This document shows positions 1 through 11,156 of a stretch of DNA of 41,517 bases, piece after piece. The number at the start of each line of letters is the position of its first letter. The first letter of the stretch is position 1. The notes under the pieces were generated by a model that searched no databases, was not told the DNA's origin, and worked only from the letters and a program-made list of their open reading frames with translations. The position numbers and the translations under genes were made by a program. This stretch comes from a virus. The stretch lies in the IMG/VR virus record IMGVR_UViG_3300011116_000589, positions 1-41,517 of that record; one strand, 5' to 3'.

Positions 1-506
1 GCGGTTCTGGTGGCGGCGGTGGTGGCGGCAACGCCAGAAGTGGCGGTTTAGGAGTTGCGGGTCAAGGAAATAATGGCGGCGCAAAAACCGGGGTTGGCAC
101 GGTTGGGGCTGGCGGCGGTGGCGCAGGCGCTGTTGGCAATAGCAACAGCGGCAGTACTGGTGGTTCTGGTGGCTCTGGCTTAACATCGACCACATTTGGC
201 GGAACTTATGCTGGCGGCGGTGGTGGCGGCGGTGGCGGCGGCGCAGGCGGCGTTGGTGGGTCTGGTGGCGGTGGAAACGGCACACCCGGCTCTGCTACGG
301 GCGGTGCTGTCAACACAGGCGGCGGCGGCGGTGGACTTTTTGGCTGCGGCTGTTGCGGCGGAAATGTATCTGGAGGCTCAGGCATTGTTTTTGTCCGTTA
401 TCCAAATACTTATCCAACAGCGACAACAACAGGTTCGCCCATATTTACATGCACAGGCGGCTACCGTGTTTATAAGTTTACTGGCACCGGAACTCTAAAG
501 GTATAA
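1..506 (+). CDS. Glycine-rich tail fibre/adhesin protein, 3' part
   Basis: Reading frame 3 is open from the left edge to a TAA at 504-506; the start lies outside the window. The visible 167 residues are dominated by runs of glycine with short Ser/Asn/Thr interruptions, then a non-repetitive tail of about 35 residues (around YPTATTTGSPIFTCTG and ending in YKFTGTGTLKV). The same Gly-rich block plus TTTGSPTVTTSGS-type ending recurs in the genes at 5576 and 7104, so this is a third member of that family. Polyglycine-rich domains are known in phage receptor-binding adhesins, so host recognition at the fibre tip is the likely role (inference). Another frame is open over 196-498, but its Ala/Val-rich product is a by-product of GGC/GCG codons. 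Confidence 0.85.
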   Translation, partial: GSGGGGGGGNARSGGLGVAGQGNNGGAKTGVGTVGAGGGGAGAVGNSNSGSTGGSGGSGLTSTTFGGTYAGGGGGGGGGGAGGVGGSGGGGNGTPGSATGGAVNTGGGGGGLFGCGCCGGNVSGGSGIVFVRYPNTYPTATTTGSPIFTCTGGYRVYKFTGTGTLKV

Positions 507-516
507 GGAGGATTAC

Positions 517-825
517 ATGGCATATTTTGCACAACTTAATGTTTCCTCCATCGTCACTGAGGTCATTGCCGTGAACAATGACACTATAGACAATCTTCCG
601 TTCCCAGAGAGCGAGCCTGTTGGAGTTACGTTCTGCCAATCTCTGTATGGGGCCGACACTGTCTGGAAGCAGACCAGTTACAACAAAAACTTCCGCAAGA
701 ACTATGCTGGCATTGGGTTCACCTATGATCCTGTGTTAGATGCGTTTATACCACCGCAACCTGACCCGGCCTGCACGTTGAATGTTGAAACATGCCGCTG
801 GGTCTGTCCGAGACCTACATCATAA
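517..825 (+). CDS. ~100-aa tail-associated protein (partner of Gly-rich fibre), copy 1
   Basis: 102 aa with a strong AGGAGG ribosome site 7 bases before the ATG. It is a homologue of the products at 6790 and 8267: all share an N-terminal strand of the type M-x-[HY]-F-A-x-[LV], a WKQTSYN/WIQTSYN block, a NYAGIGFTYDP block and a C-terminal LN-x-[ES]T-x-x-W motif. Small proteins of this kind are common beside fibre genes in environmental phages; no biochemical role is established. Because each copy directly follows a Gly-rich fibre gene, a chaperone, cap or small virion component acting with the fibre is the simplest inference. Confidence 0.8.
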   Translation: MAYFAQLNVSSIVTEVIAVNNDTIDNLPFPESEPVGVTFCQSLYGADTVWKQTSYNKNFRKNYAGIGFTYDPVLDAFIPPQPDPACTLNVETCRWVCPRPTS

Positions 826-833
826 GGGGGAAT

Positions 834-1537
834 ATGATGTGCAAAGCCAACCAGATAAATGAGCTACCAGAGCCAATAACTGCGCCAACTATTGAGGTGA
901 AACTGGAATCCTTGTTTCACTTCCCGGTCGCTATTTACAAGTTTAAGGCACCGCAGTTCTTGGCGTCGGCCAAGGAAGTTACGGACGAGGCGCTCGCGGC
1001 AAGGATGAGCGAGCTAAAGACGCTCGACGAGATTTACCCGCTAGTTATGACCGAAAATCTTCACGCAGACCCAAGGATGCGGGACTTGTCTACGTTCATC
1101 CAACAGGTGGCTTGGGATATTTTGGACGATCAGGGCTACGACATGCGGCACTTCGGCACCTACTTCACGGAGTTTTGGTGCCAAGAACATCACAAGCACT
1201 CGGCTATGGAGCAGCATGTGCATGGGTACGGTTCGCAGATCGTTGGGTTCTATTTCATCGACGTTCCAGATGGTAGCTCTAAAGTCTTGTTCCATGACCC
1301 ACGGGCTGGCAAGGTGCAGTTAAATTTGCCAGAGAAGGACATGACGCAGGCGACAATCGCCTCCAATGTCATCAACTTTGTCCCAGAACCCGGCATGTGT
1401 ATGTTCACCAATGCTTGGCTGGCGCATTCCTTTACACGCCATGCGGCGAACAAGCCTATGCGATTCATCCACTTTAACGTCAGTGTCCAGACAGTAGCCG
1501 CGCCAACGGCTTGCTCTGCGACTGAAGTTGAGGTGAT

Positions 1538-1541
<4 letters not shown>
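834..1541 (+). CDS. Putative 2-oxoglutarate/Fe(II)-dependent oxygenase
   Basis: 235 aa. The ATG at 834 follows AAGGGGGAAT; ATG 837 is an alternative, and an upstream in-frame ATG at 792 lies inside the previous gene and lacks a ribosome site. The C-terminal half carries the double-stranded beta-helix signature of phage 2OG-FeII oxygenases (2OG-FeII_Oxy_5 type): metal ligands H128-x-H130 in QHVHGYG, a strand IVGFYFIDVP, FHDPR near 153-157, the distal histidine H198 (WLAHSF) and R210 for 2-oxoglutarate. Such enzymes hydroxylate amino-acid side chains or small molecules; the substrate cannot be read from sequence. The next large gene is a collagen-like fibre rich in Gly-Pro-Thr, which makes fibre hydroxylation an attractive but unproven idea. 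Its stop overlaps the next start (TTGA). Confidence 0.75.
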
Positions 1542-4938
<3,397 letters not shown>

Positions 4939-4949
4939 GGGATAGCAAA

Positions 4950-5567
4950 ATGAGCATCACTCGGAACGGGTCAATCATGGTGCAGGGAGCCAGCGCATCT
5001 GGCATCCTTGGCGGCAGCTATGGTGGGCTTGGCGCAAGCATATCGCCGACGACTACAGGCAATGTGCTTTTCACTACCAACGGAACGTCTTGGTCTTCTA
5101 CGCAGAAGATTGTGCAGGGTACTGCGGTGGCCTCAAACAGCGGGACCAGCATTGATTTCACCAGTATCCCAAGTTGGGTGAAGCGCATTACTTTACTACT
5201 TAATGGCGTTAGCACAAGCAACGTATCATACGTTCAAATTCAAATAGGCTCTGGTTCTGTTGTCACTACAGGATATACATCTCAGGCTTCATTCTCTAGT
5301 TCTAATAGTGGTGTTATAACATCTGGTTTCGCTATTTTTAATAAAACATCAACCTTCACTCTGACCAGTGCTGTTCAGCTTTTTTCAATTGGCTCTAATA
5401 CTTGGATTTCTACGGGAGTTACAGCATATACAAATGTTGCAAGTGTCACTTGGCAATCTGCTGGAAACAGCCCTGCATTGTCCGGCGCTCTTGATAGAGT
5501 CCGGCTTACCACAGTCAACGGCACCGACACATTTACAGCCGGTTCAGTCAACATCCTCTACGAGTAG
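4950..5567 (+). CDS. Short tail fibre protein sharing the C-terminal domain of the collagen-like fibre
   Basis: 205 aa. The N-terminal 25 residues (ITRNGSIMVQGASASGIL...YGG) match the start of the fibres at 5576 and 7104. From about residue 37 to the end it is a diverged copy of the C-terminus of the preceding fibre: [31 protein letters not shown], and a near-identical ending [14 protein letters not shown][10 protein letters not shown]. It therefore looks like docking segment plus distal domain without the collagen shaft, either a partner or an alternative tip. Ribosome site GGGGATAGC upstream. Confidence 0.8.
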   Translation: MSITRNGSIMVQGASASGILGGSYGGLGASISPTTTGNVLFTTNGTSWSSTQKIVQGTAVASNSGTSIDFTSIPSWVKRITLLLNGVSTSNVSYVQIQIGSGSVVTTGYTSQASFSSSNSGVITSGFAIFNKTSTFTLTSAVQLFSIGSNTWISTGVTAYTNVASVTWQSAGNSPALSGALDRVRLTTVNGTDTFTAGSVNILYE

Positions 5568-5575
5568 GAATAGCA

Positions 5576-6793
5576 ATGGCGAACGCTCGTAACTTATCCA
5601 ACTTAGCTCCGGGCCTAAGCACGGTTGGAATCGTGTCGAGCCCTTATGGCGGCTCGCCTGTTTGGCAGTCTGTGCAAACGGGTAATTTCACGGCGGTCGC
5701 TGGGCGGGCGTATCCAGTTAACACTACATCCGGCGCGGTGACAGTGACGTTGCCTGCGAGTCCAACTGCTGGGCAGTTAGTGCAGTTGACGGATTATGCT
5801 GGGACTTGGGCAACGAACAATGTGACTGTTGCGCCTAACGGAAGTAAAATTAATAGCAGTACGTCAAATGTGATTTTATCTGTTTTTAGGGAAAGCATAG
5901 CGTTTGTCTATATAGACTCTACTCAAGGGTGGATTGTCTATTCAGCAGCGAATGCAACTAATGTTTATGGCGCTTCGTATTTAATTGTCGCGGGCGGCGG
6001 CGGTGGCGGATATACGCAGGGTGGCGGTGGCGGGTCTGGCGGATTATTAACTGGCTCTCTTAGTCTTATTTCTGGCAATGTTTATTCTGTTGTTGTTGGC
6101 GGTGGCGGCGCAGCCAGTTCTAGTGCAGGTGTTGCCGGAACATCTGGCTCATCTTCTACTTTGACCGGTATTACAGCGACAGTTGGTGGCGGTGGCGGTG
6201 GTAGCGCGAGTTATCCATCTGCTGGAAATGGCGCGTCTGGTGGATCAGGAGGGGGCGGATCACCCGGCACTGCTAATGGAACTGGTGGTTCCGGGACATC
6301 TGGACAAGGTTTCGCTGGAGGAACATCTGCAACGGATGGTTCAACTTATGGCATTGGCGGTGGCGGTGGCGGTTCAAGTGCAGCCGGTTCGAATGCTACG
6401 GCTGGCGGCCCTGCTGGTTCTGGAGGAGCGGGAACGGCATCTTCAATTACCGGTTCATCTGTAACTTATGCCGGTGGCGGCGGCGGTGGCGGAGATAGTC
6501 GTACAACAAACAAAAATGGCGGAACTGGCGGAACAGGCGGCGGCGGCTCTGGTGGCAACGGCGTGAGTGGACAAGGAGTAGGAACGGCGGGCACGGCTAA
6601 TACAGGCGGCGGGGGTGGCGGTGGTGCTTATACTGGAGCCAACAATTCAGGCGGCGCTGGCGGCTCTGGCGTAGTCATTTTGTCTGTACCCACTGCGTTC
6701 TATTCGGGCACCACAACCGGCTCCCCAACCGTGACCACCAGCGGCTCCAACACAATTATCAAATTCACTGCATCAGGGAGCTACACAGCATGA
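5576..6793 (+). CDS. Glycine-rich tail fibre/adhesin protein
   Basis: 405 aa. Residues 1-30 are the shared docking-like segment (ARNLSNLAPGLSTVGIV..YGG). Residues about 31-125 form a beta-rich domain (AYPVNTTSGAVTVTLPASP, LVQLTDYAGTWATNNVTV, VYIDSTQGW) seen in many phage fibres. From about 140 to 370 the chain is a polyglycine-type domain, followed by a short ending (TTTGSPTVTTSGSNTIIKFTASGSYTA). The gene at 7104 is a clear paralogue with the same domain order. The stop overlaps the next ATG (ATGA at 6790-6793), so the ~100-aa partner is translationally coupled. Confidence 0.85.
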   Translation: MANARNLSNLAPGLSTVGIVSSPYGGSPVWQSVQTGNFTAVAGRAYPVNTTSGAVTVTLPASPTAGQLVQLTDYAGTWATNNVTVAPNGSKINSSTSNVILSVFRESIAFVYIDSTQGWIVYSAANATNVYGASYLIVAGGGGGGYTQGGGGGSGGLLTGSLSLISGNVYSVVVGGGGAASSSAGVAGTSGSSSTLTGITATVGGGGGGSASYPSAGNGASGGSGGGGSPGTANGTGGSGTSGQGFAGGTSATDGSTYGIGGGGGGSSAAGSNATAGGPAGSGGAGTASSITGSSVTYAGGGGGGGDSRTTNKNGGTGGTGGGGSGGNGVSGQGVGTAGTANTGGGGGGGAYTGANNSGGAGGSGVVILSVPTAFYSGTTTGSPTVTTSGSNTIIKFTASGSYTA

Positions 6794-7107
6794 GCCACTT
6801 TGCCAAAGTGCTTGATGGGAAAGTCATCCAAGTCATCGTCGCTGAACCTGAGTTCTTCGATACTTTCGTAGACTCGTCGCCGGGCTCGTGGATACAGACC
6901 AGTTACAACACCCGTGGCGGCATCCACTACGGGCCAGACGGTCAGCCTGATGGTGGCGTTGCTCTGCGCGGGAACTACGCTGGGGTTGGCTACACTTACG
7001 ATCCGCAGAACGATGTATTCTATGCGCCGCAGCCGGGGCCTGAATGGACGTTGAACACAAGCACATGGTTGTGGGAAGCGCCTATTTCTGAGGGTATTAA
7101 CCAATGA
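6790..7107 (+). CDS. ~100-aa tail-associated protein, copy 2
   Basis: 105 aa, overlapping the preceding Gly-rich fibre by ATGA and the following Gly-rich fibre by ATGA. It has the same blocks as copies 1 and 3: HFAKV start, WIQTSYNTRGGIHYGPDG, ALRGNYAGVGYTYDPQNDVFYAP, WTLNTSTWLWE. The conserved aromatic and glycine positions suggest a small beta-rich fold. Function unknown; strict pairing with Gly-rich fibres points to a role in fibre assembly or as a minor virion part. Confidence 0.8.
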   Translation: MSHFAKVLDGKVIQVIVAEPEFFDTFVDSSPGSWIQTSYNTRGGIHYGPDGQPDGGVALRGNYAGVGYTYDPQNDVFYAPQPGPEWTLNTSTWLWEAPISEGINQ

Positions 7108-8270
7108 CCATCTCTCGCAACATCTCGGTTCTCGCGCAGGGCGCCAGCGCTGCTGGCGTTCTCAGTCCTCCATATGGAGGAGCCTTGGCATGGCAATCCG
7201 TTCAGACCGGCGGGTTTACCGCTACTGCCGGTAATGCTTATCCGGTTAATACAACATCCGCCGCAATTACAGTCACATTGCCACTGACTCCATCTGCTGG
7301 AAATGTCGTCCAAATTACAGATTATGCGGGTACATGGGCCACTAATAATGTCACTGTTAGCCCTAATGGCGGCAAGATAAATGGCAGCACTTCATCTTTT
7401 ACCGCAAATACAAATCGCGAAGCTCTTTCTTTTGTTTATGTTGACTCTACTCAGGGTTGGCTAGTTTACTCAGGCGTCAATGTTATATCGCCTTACACAT
7501 ATCTAGCATCATATTTTGCCGTTGGTGGAGGTGGGTCTGGCGGGACCACCGGGCCGGGCGGTGGTGGTGGCGCTGGCGGCATTGCTTCGTCATCAATAGC
7601 TCTGCAAAAAGGCGTTGTTTACACAATCACTGTTGGCGGCGGCGGAAGTCTTTCTAGCGGAAGCGCATCTACTATATCTGGAGCAAATATAGACACAATT
7701 ACCGCAGCGGGTGGCGGTCAGGGTGGTTCTGCATCTGCGGCTGGATCAAATGGCGGTTCTGGTGGAGGTGGCGGCGGGTCTGCTGTCGTATCTGGTGGAC
7801 TTGGAACATTTTCACAAGGTTTGTCTGGCGGAAATACAACTGCGGCTGGAGTAATTGGCGGCAGCGGCGGCGGCGGCGCTGCAGGCGTTGGCGCTAATAC
7901 GGGTTCTGGAACAGGTGGCGCAGGCGGGGTTGGAACAACATCAGTTATCAGCGGTGTGACAGGATCATTTGGTGGAGGTGGCGGCGGTTCTGGCAGAAGC
8001 CCGTCTTTGGGTGGCGGCGGCGGAACTGGCGGTGGCGGAGCTGGTGGAAACACTTTGCCTACTGCTGCGACAGCAGGCACAGCAAATACTGGCGGCGGTG
8101 GTGGCGGCGGCGGTGGTGTCAATTCTGGCGCAGCGGGTGGTTCTGGAGTGGTTTATCTGTCTATCCTCACGTCAAACTACACCGGAACAACAACTGGTTC
8201 ACCAACTGTGACCACAAGTGGCAGCTATACAATTCTCAAGTACACTTCTTCTGGGAGCTACACAGCATGA
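7104..8270 (+). CDS. Glycine-rich tail fibre/adhesin protein, paralogue
   Basis: 388 aa. It shares with the 5576 product the docking-like start (TISRNISVLAQGASAAGVL..YGG), the beta-rich domain at about 31-125 (AYPVNTTSAAITVTLPLTP, ITDYAGTWATNNVTVSPNG) and a polyglycine domain from about 141, but the Gly-rich part differs in detail, as expected for a receptor-binding region under diversifying selection. It ends with TTTGSPTVTTSGSYTILKYTSSGSYTA. ATGA overlaps at both ends place it in a tightly coupled fibre operon. A long Pro-rich frame on the opposite strand is only its mirror. Confidence 0.85.
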   Translation: MTISRNISVLAQGASAAGVLSPPYGGALAWQSVQTGGFTATAGNAYPVNTTSAAITVTLPLTPSAGNVVQITDYAGTWATNNVTVSPNGGKINGSTSSFTANTNREALSFVYVDSTQGWLVYSGVNVISPYTYLASYFAVGGGGSGGTTGPGGGGGAGGIASSSIALQKGVVYTITVGGGGSLSSGSASTISGANIDTITAAGGGQGGSASAAGSNGGSGGGGGGSAVVSGGLGTFSQGLSGGNTTAAGVIGGSGGGGAAGVGANTGSGTGGAGGVGTTSVISGVTGSFGGGGGGSGRSPSLGGGGGTGGGGAGGNTLPTAATAGTANTGGGGGGGGGVNSGAAGGSGVVYLSILTSNYTGTTTGSPTVTTSGSYTILKYTSSGSYTA

Positions 8271-8569
8271 GCCATTATGCAAAGGTTGTAGATGGTATAG
8301 TTGTTCAGGTTATCGTAGCTGAACCTGATTTCTTTACCACGTTTATAGATACTGAGCCGGGTCAGTGGATACAAACAAGTTATAATACTCATGGCAATGT
8401 TCATTACGGGCCAGACGGTTTGCCTGATGGGGGCGTTGCTTTGCGGGCTAATTATGCTGGTGTTGGCTTTAATTACGACGCGGAGCATGATGTATTTTAT
8501 GCCCCATGTCCGGGCATTGAATGGTTTCTTAATACAAGCACTTGGTGCTGGGAAATGCCAGAAGGATAG
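8267..8569 (+). CDS. ~100-aa tail-associated protein, copy 3
   Basis: 100 aa, coupled by ATGA to the preceding fibre. Closely similar to copy 2 (SHYAKVVDG, WIQTSYNTHGNVHYGPDG, ALRANYAGVGFNYD, LNTSTWCWEMP). It is more AT-rich at the third codon positions than copy 2, so the two are not a very recent duplication. Function unknown, as for the other copies. Confidence 0.8.
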   Translation: MSHYAKVVDGIVVQVIVAEPDFFTTFIDTEPGQWIQTSYNTHGNVHYGPDGLPDGGVALRANYAGVGFNYDAEHDVFYAPCPGIEWFLNTSTWCWEMPEG

Positions 8570-8578
8570 GAGGCTCAC

Positions 8579-8770
8579 ATGGAACGCATAGAGGTCAACG
8601 TCGAGACCGGCGAGGTCAAGGTCATCCAATTCACGCCAGAGGAAGAGGCGGCTGCGCTGGCCTATGCCGCCACCATTCAGGAGCCTGTGCCGGTGAAGCC
8701 GACGCTGGAGGAGCTTCAGGCGCAACTGGCGGCTATCTCGGCGCAGATACAGGGATTGGCGAACGCTTAA
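8579..8770 (+). CDS. Small coiled-coil protein at the end of the tail operon
   Basis: 63 aa with a strong ribosome site (GGATAGGAGG) upstream. The N-terminal half is a short beta-type stretch (IEVNVETGEVKVIQFTPEE), the C-terminal half a likely amphipathic helix (EELQAQLAAISAQIQGLANA). Similar short proteins often end phage tail-fibre operons. It is the last plus-strand gene before a hairpin and a switch to minus-strand genes. Function unknown. Confidence 0.65.
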   Translation: MERIEVNVETGEVKVIQFTPEEEAAALAYAATIQEPVPVKPTLEELQAQLAAISAQIQGLANA

Positions 8771-8777
8771 ACGAAAG

Positions 8778-8804
8778 ACCCCAGCCAGGATAACCGGCTG
8801 GGGT
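8778..8804. terminator. Hairpin between convergent operons
   Basis: Perfect 9-bp arms ACCCCAGCC (8778-8786) and GGCTGGGGT (8796-8804) around a 9-base loop, 8 bases after the tail operon stop. In the plus direction no T-run follows; in the minus direction the stem is followed by CTTTCGTTT. It probably terminates or insulates transcription from both sides, better on the minus strand. The 8805-8927 stretch beyond it shows no gene. Confidence 0.6.
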
Positions 8805-8927
8805 AAGTCAGTTTCGAACAAATCACCTAGGGGACTGAGCCTACAGACGCCTAACGCAAAGGCATCGCCGTATGTAGGTCACAGACCATTCCGTGACTCG
8901 TCCAGTGTGCCATAGTTCCTAAAGGCT

Positions 8928-9122
8928 TCAAGCAGAGCAACGGCCAAAAGTGATATTTTTTTCTGCGCGAATGTCTTGGTTTCGCCATGACCAGCATTCG
9001 CCATCATCTTGGAACACAATCCAGATAAGGTCAGCCTCAACGCCATAATCAATCAAGACATGCGCTATGCCCTTGCCTTTAGGGGTCACTACCGAGATCG
9101 CAGGATTAAGCTGTAGCATCAT
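8928..9122 (-). CDS. Small conserved phage protein (HVLIDYG / WRNQDIR)
   Basis: 64 aa, last gene of the minus-strand recombination operon; overlaps the previous gene's end by 17 bases. The sequence has an HVLIDYGVEADLIWIVFQDDGECWSWRNQDIR core, a pattern I recognise from small phage proteins whose function is not known. No membrane segment or metal site. The start (two adjacent Met codons) could be either ATG. Confidence 0.6.
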   Translation of the reverse strand: MMLQLNPAISVVTPKGKGIAHVLIDYGVEADLIWIVFQDDGECWSWRNQDIRAEKNITFGRCSA

Positions 9123-9606
9123 CTTCTTTGCTCCTTGGCGGTTCTGTTGACATGGGATTCAGGTCTTCTTCTGGCACACGCCAAACAGTTATTTTGTTAT
9201 TCACATATGGGGCTAAATATTTGTCCTGCTTGGCATCCGCGCCACGGATCCACCCGCAGACCCTGTAGTTTGGCGACATGCCTTTGACCAAATAGTAGAA
9301 GTAATCTGGGTTGTCTTTTGGATAGATAAGAAGCCCATACTCTTCTCTGTTGGTTGTTCTTACCCCTATATCATCACCAAGATCTGGTTTCCCATAGGTG
9401 TTGATGCTCCCGGTGAAGTGGATGTTGAGCACTTTGGCAACGCATACTTCACCCATCGCGCCTTCTATGTGCGATGTCAGTGGCGTCATCTTGTCACCAG
9501 TAAACCCATCAGAATATTCGGAGTTCTTTTGGTCTGATGCGTACTGCCGGATAGTGCCAGCGTTCGATGCGCTCAACATCTCAGGAAGATTGAGTTTTAC
9601 CTTCAT
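9106..9606 (-). CDS. Uncharacterised protein with nuclease-like (PD-(D/E)xK-type) layout
   Basis: 166 aa from ATG 9606, chosen because AAGGA lies 9 bases upstream; an in-frame ATG at 9648 would overlap the preceding gene deeply and lacks a site. The pattern is a helix ending GAMGEVCVAK, then GKPDLGDDIGVRTT and a strand LLIYPKDN. This recalls the E...D...xVRT arrangement of phage PD-(D/E)xK-like proteins, with the usual Lys replaced, so catalytic activity is doubtful. The C-terminal part has YRVCGWIRG and a VWRVPEEDL motif. It sits next to recombination genes. Functional call is tentative. Confidence 0.5.
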   Translation of the reverse strand: MKVKLNLPEMLSASNAGTIRQYASDQKNSEYSDGFTGDKMTPLTSHIEGAMGEVCVAKVLNIHFTGSINTYGKPDLGDDIGVRTTNREEYGLLIYPKDNPDYFYYLVKGMSPNYRVCGWIRGADAKQDKYLAPYVNNKITVWRVPEEDLNPMSTEPPRSKEDDATA

Positions 9607-10132
9607 TTCGATATGTCCTTGTAATTGTATAATAGCATAGTTTTGCATGGTCTTCGCAGTATGAGCCGCGCTCTTTAGGCTTCCCGCAGAACAAGAAATC
9701 CTTGGGTTCGCCGCTGTTTATGACATATCGGCACGACCTGGATGTCAGATTCTCAAACCTTATGGGTTTACCCACTGGCGCGGGCACTTCTTCGCATTTG
9801 ATCAGATTGACAGGCGCGCATACAGGCGTGGTATCGACGCTGGCTAATGGGATCAGTTTATCTTCTATCTTGTATAGGCTGACTTTTTGAGGCGGTTGTT
9901 TTGTTAGTTCACTAAGCCTGGTAACCTCATTCTTGCGCGCCGTATCTTTGATGGACGAAAGTCTGGCTTCAATGTTCTTCTTCTCGATGCGGCCAGATAT
10001 CTTAAACCGATGGAGCTTACCCGCAATAGCATTACGGGTAATCCCAAGTTCCTTGGATATTTGGCTAGCTGGAAGACCCTTCTGCCAAAGCTCAATCATC
10101 TTCTCGTCAAGATCTTCCATGGCCATCTCCAT
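9581..10132 (-). CDS. GcrA-like cell-cycle regulator homologue
   Basis: 183 aa. Residues 5-48 match the GcrA N-terminal HTH (IELWQKGLPASQISKELG, ITRNAIAGKLHRFKISGR). The C-terminal part has the family's Cys/His segment, C134-R, FCG with C149, and YC159-x-x-H162AKL-x-Y. GcrA family proteins occur in Alphaproteobacteria and their phages; cellular GcrA binds RNA polymerase sigma70 holoenzyme and activates promoters carrying methylated GANTC. Here a long variable linker separates the domains. The start at 10132 overlaps the previous stop (TAATG); ATG 10120 with GGAG before it is an equally good start. It could let the phage redirect transcription to its own GANTC-bearing promoters (inference). 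Confidence 0.85.
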   Translation of the reverse strand: MEMAMEDLDEKMIELWQKGLPASQISKELGITRNAIAGKLHRFKISGRIEKKNIEARLSSIKDTARKNEVTRLSELTKQPPQKVSLYKIEDKLIPLASVDTTPVCAPVNLIKCEEVPAPVGKPIRFENLTSRSCRYVINSGEPKDFLFCGKPKERGSYCEDHAKLCYYTITRTYRNEGKTQSS

Positions 10133-10473
10133 TACCTGTATTCGCCTACTGGCTCGCCCTCAGGCGTTGCGACGGCCATCTGCACGGCCTTCTCCAGGTC
10201 GTATGGATCTTTTTCTTCTGTGATCAACTCTCCAGCGAAGGCCATGTAGTTGACACCATCGATGTAATGATCTGGGTTCTTTCTGTCTGAGTTAAGACGC
10301 GATAGCTTTACAGCATGAAGCACTAGGGCAACATCATGGGCAGTCAGGTGAATGCCAGTGATGATTGTCGCAATTTGAGCGACGTTTTCCATACCCATGC
10401 GCATGTCTCCATACTTCGGGTTTCTGTCGTTAAAGATCTCTGCGGCGTTTCGCATGATGTCGTAATAGTTCAT
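10132..10473 (-). CDS. DUF6378-type phage protein
   Basis: 113 aa. The pattern NPKYGD at the N-terminus, DVALVLHAVKLSRL, then DHYIDGVNYMAFAGEL is the layout I know for the DUF6378 family of small phage proteins. The helical character with acidic residues recalls all-alpha NTP-pyrophosphatase-like proteins, but that link is inference. It lies in the recombination operon directly before the GcrA homologue, with TAATG coupling. Confidence 0.65.
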   Translation of the reverse strand: MNYYDIMRNAAEIFNDRNPKYGDMRMGMENVAQIATIITGIHLTAHDVALVLHAVKLSRLNSDRKNPDHYIDGVNYMAFAGELITEEKDPYDLEKAVQMAVATPEGEPVGEYR

Positions 10474-10488
10474 TAGGTTCCCCTTTGA

Positions 10489-10800
10489 TTAGAAGTTGCG
10501 TGTGTACTGGCGCGGTTTCTGAAATCGGCGCTGAACATCCGCCTCTTTCTCAGCGTCCATATCCATGTACTCTTGAGCTTTCCCGATCCATGATGTGTTG
10601 ATGATGATCTCTCCTCTGTCTTGCCACCACAGCTCCCCGTCGCTGTTCTGGCGTCGGTAGAACATACGGAAGATGATAAACTCTTGCCGATTCAATAACG
10701 CACACAACTCTTCCTGAGACTTTACAGGATGCTCTAGCGTTAACTGGTGGGTGTCTGTGCCATTGATACTTGGCATGTTCATGGTTACTACGAATCGCAT
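10489..10800 (-). CDS. Hypothetical protein in the recombination operon
   Basis: 103 aa, overlapping the upstream HNH gene by 13 bases. Contains VTMNMPSINGTDTHQLTLEHPVKS then a basic/aromatic middle (FRMFYRR, LWWQDRGEIIINTSWIGKAQEYM). It looks like a small mixed alpha/beta cytoplasmic protein. I do not recognise the family; operon position is the only functional hint. Confidence 0.6.
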   Translation of the reverse strand: MRFVVTMNMPSINGTDTHQLTLEHPVKSQEELCALLNRQEFIIFRMFYRRQNSDGELWWQDRGEIIINTSWIGKAQEYMDMDAEKEADVQRRFQKPRQYTRNF

Positions 10801-11156
10801 GTATCATCGCCTTTGTTGCGCAAAACCACTGTTCCATCCATGCGGCGCTTCCACTTGGAAAAACGACCGCCCGGCAGCGGGGACTTGGACCTTGTAGCCC
10901 CAATATGCTTCTGGTGCTTTCTCCGCACTTTGGCAATCAGGGGCATATCTACCGTGCTGGTATGAACCCTATGGCACTTTCTATGGGCAACCAGCCAATT
11001 GCTCTCATCATCTTTACCACCAGCCTCAAGCGGGATCTCATGGCTCACATCCCACTCTTGGCCGGGTAACACCTTCATGCTGCACATATGGCATACACCA
11101 TCGTGCCGCAAAAATATGTCTGCCCTCATCTTCGTTGTAATGCGAACGCGCTTCAT
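10788..11156 (-). CDS. HNH endonuclease
   Basis: 122 aa. Zinc-binding C22-x-x-C25, the ββα-metal core DVSHEIPLEAGG (36-47, catalytic His39), N53, and H58RKC61H62. Basic C-terminus (KVRRKHQKH, FSKWKRR). The layout is that of small HNH nucleases widespread in phages, where they act in packaging, recombination or as free-standing homing enzymes. Being within the recombination operon, not next to the terminase, favours a recombination or homing role. Start ATG adjoins the preceding stop. Confidence 0.8.
   Translation of the reverse strand: MKRVRITTKMRADIFLRHDGVCHMCSMKVLPGQEWDVSHEIPLEAGGKDDESNWLVAHRKCHRVHTSTVDMPLIAKVRRKHQKHIGATRSKSPLPGGRFSKWKRRMDGTVVLRNKGDDTCDS

Noticed and set aside
196-498. Open frame coding an Ala/Val-rich 100-aa protein
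   Set aside because: It is the +1 shadow of the Gly-rich fibre frame; GGC-rich DNA stays open in several frames.
7718-8122. Pro-rich 134-codon minus-strand frame
   Set aside because: Complement of polyglycine codons (GGN to NCC); not a gene.
5576-8270. Diversity-generating retroelement acting on the duplicated fibre genes
   Set aside because: No reverse transcriptase gene and no adenine-biased template/variable repeat pair is visible in the window.
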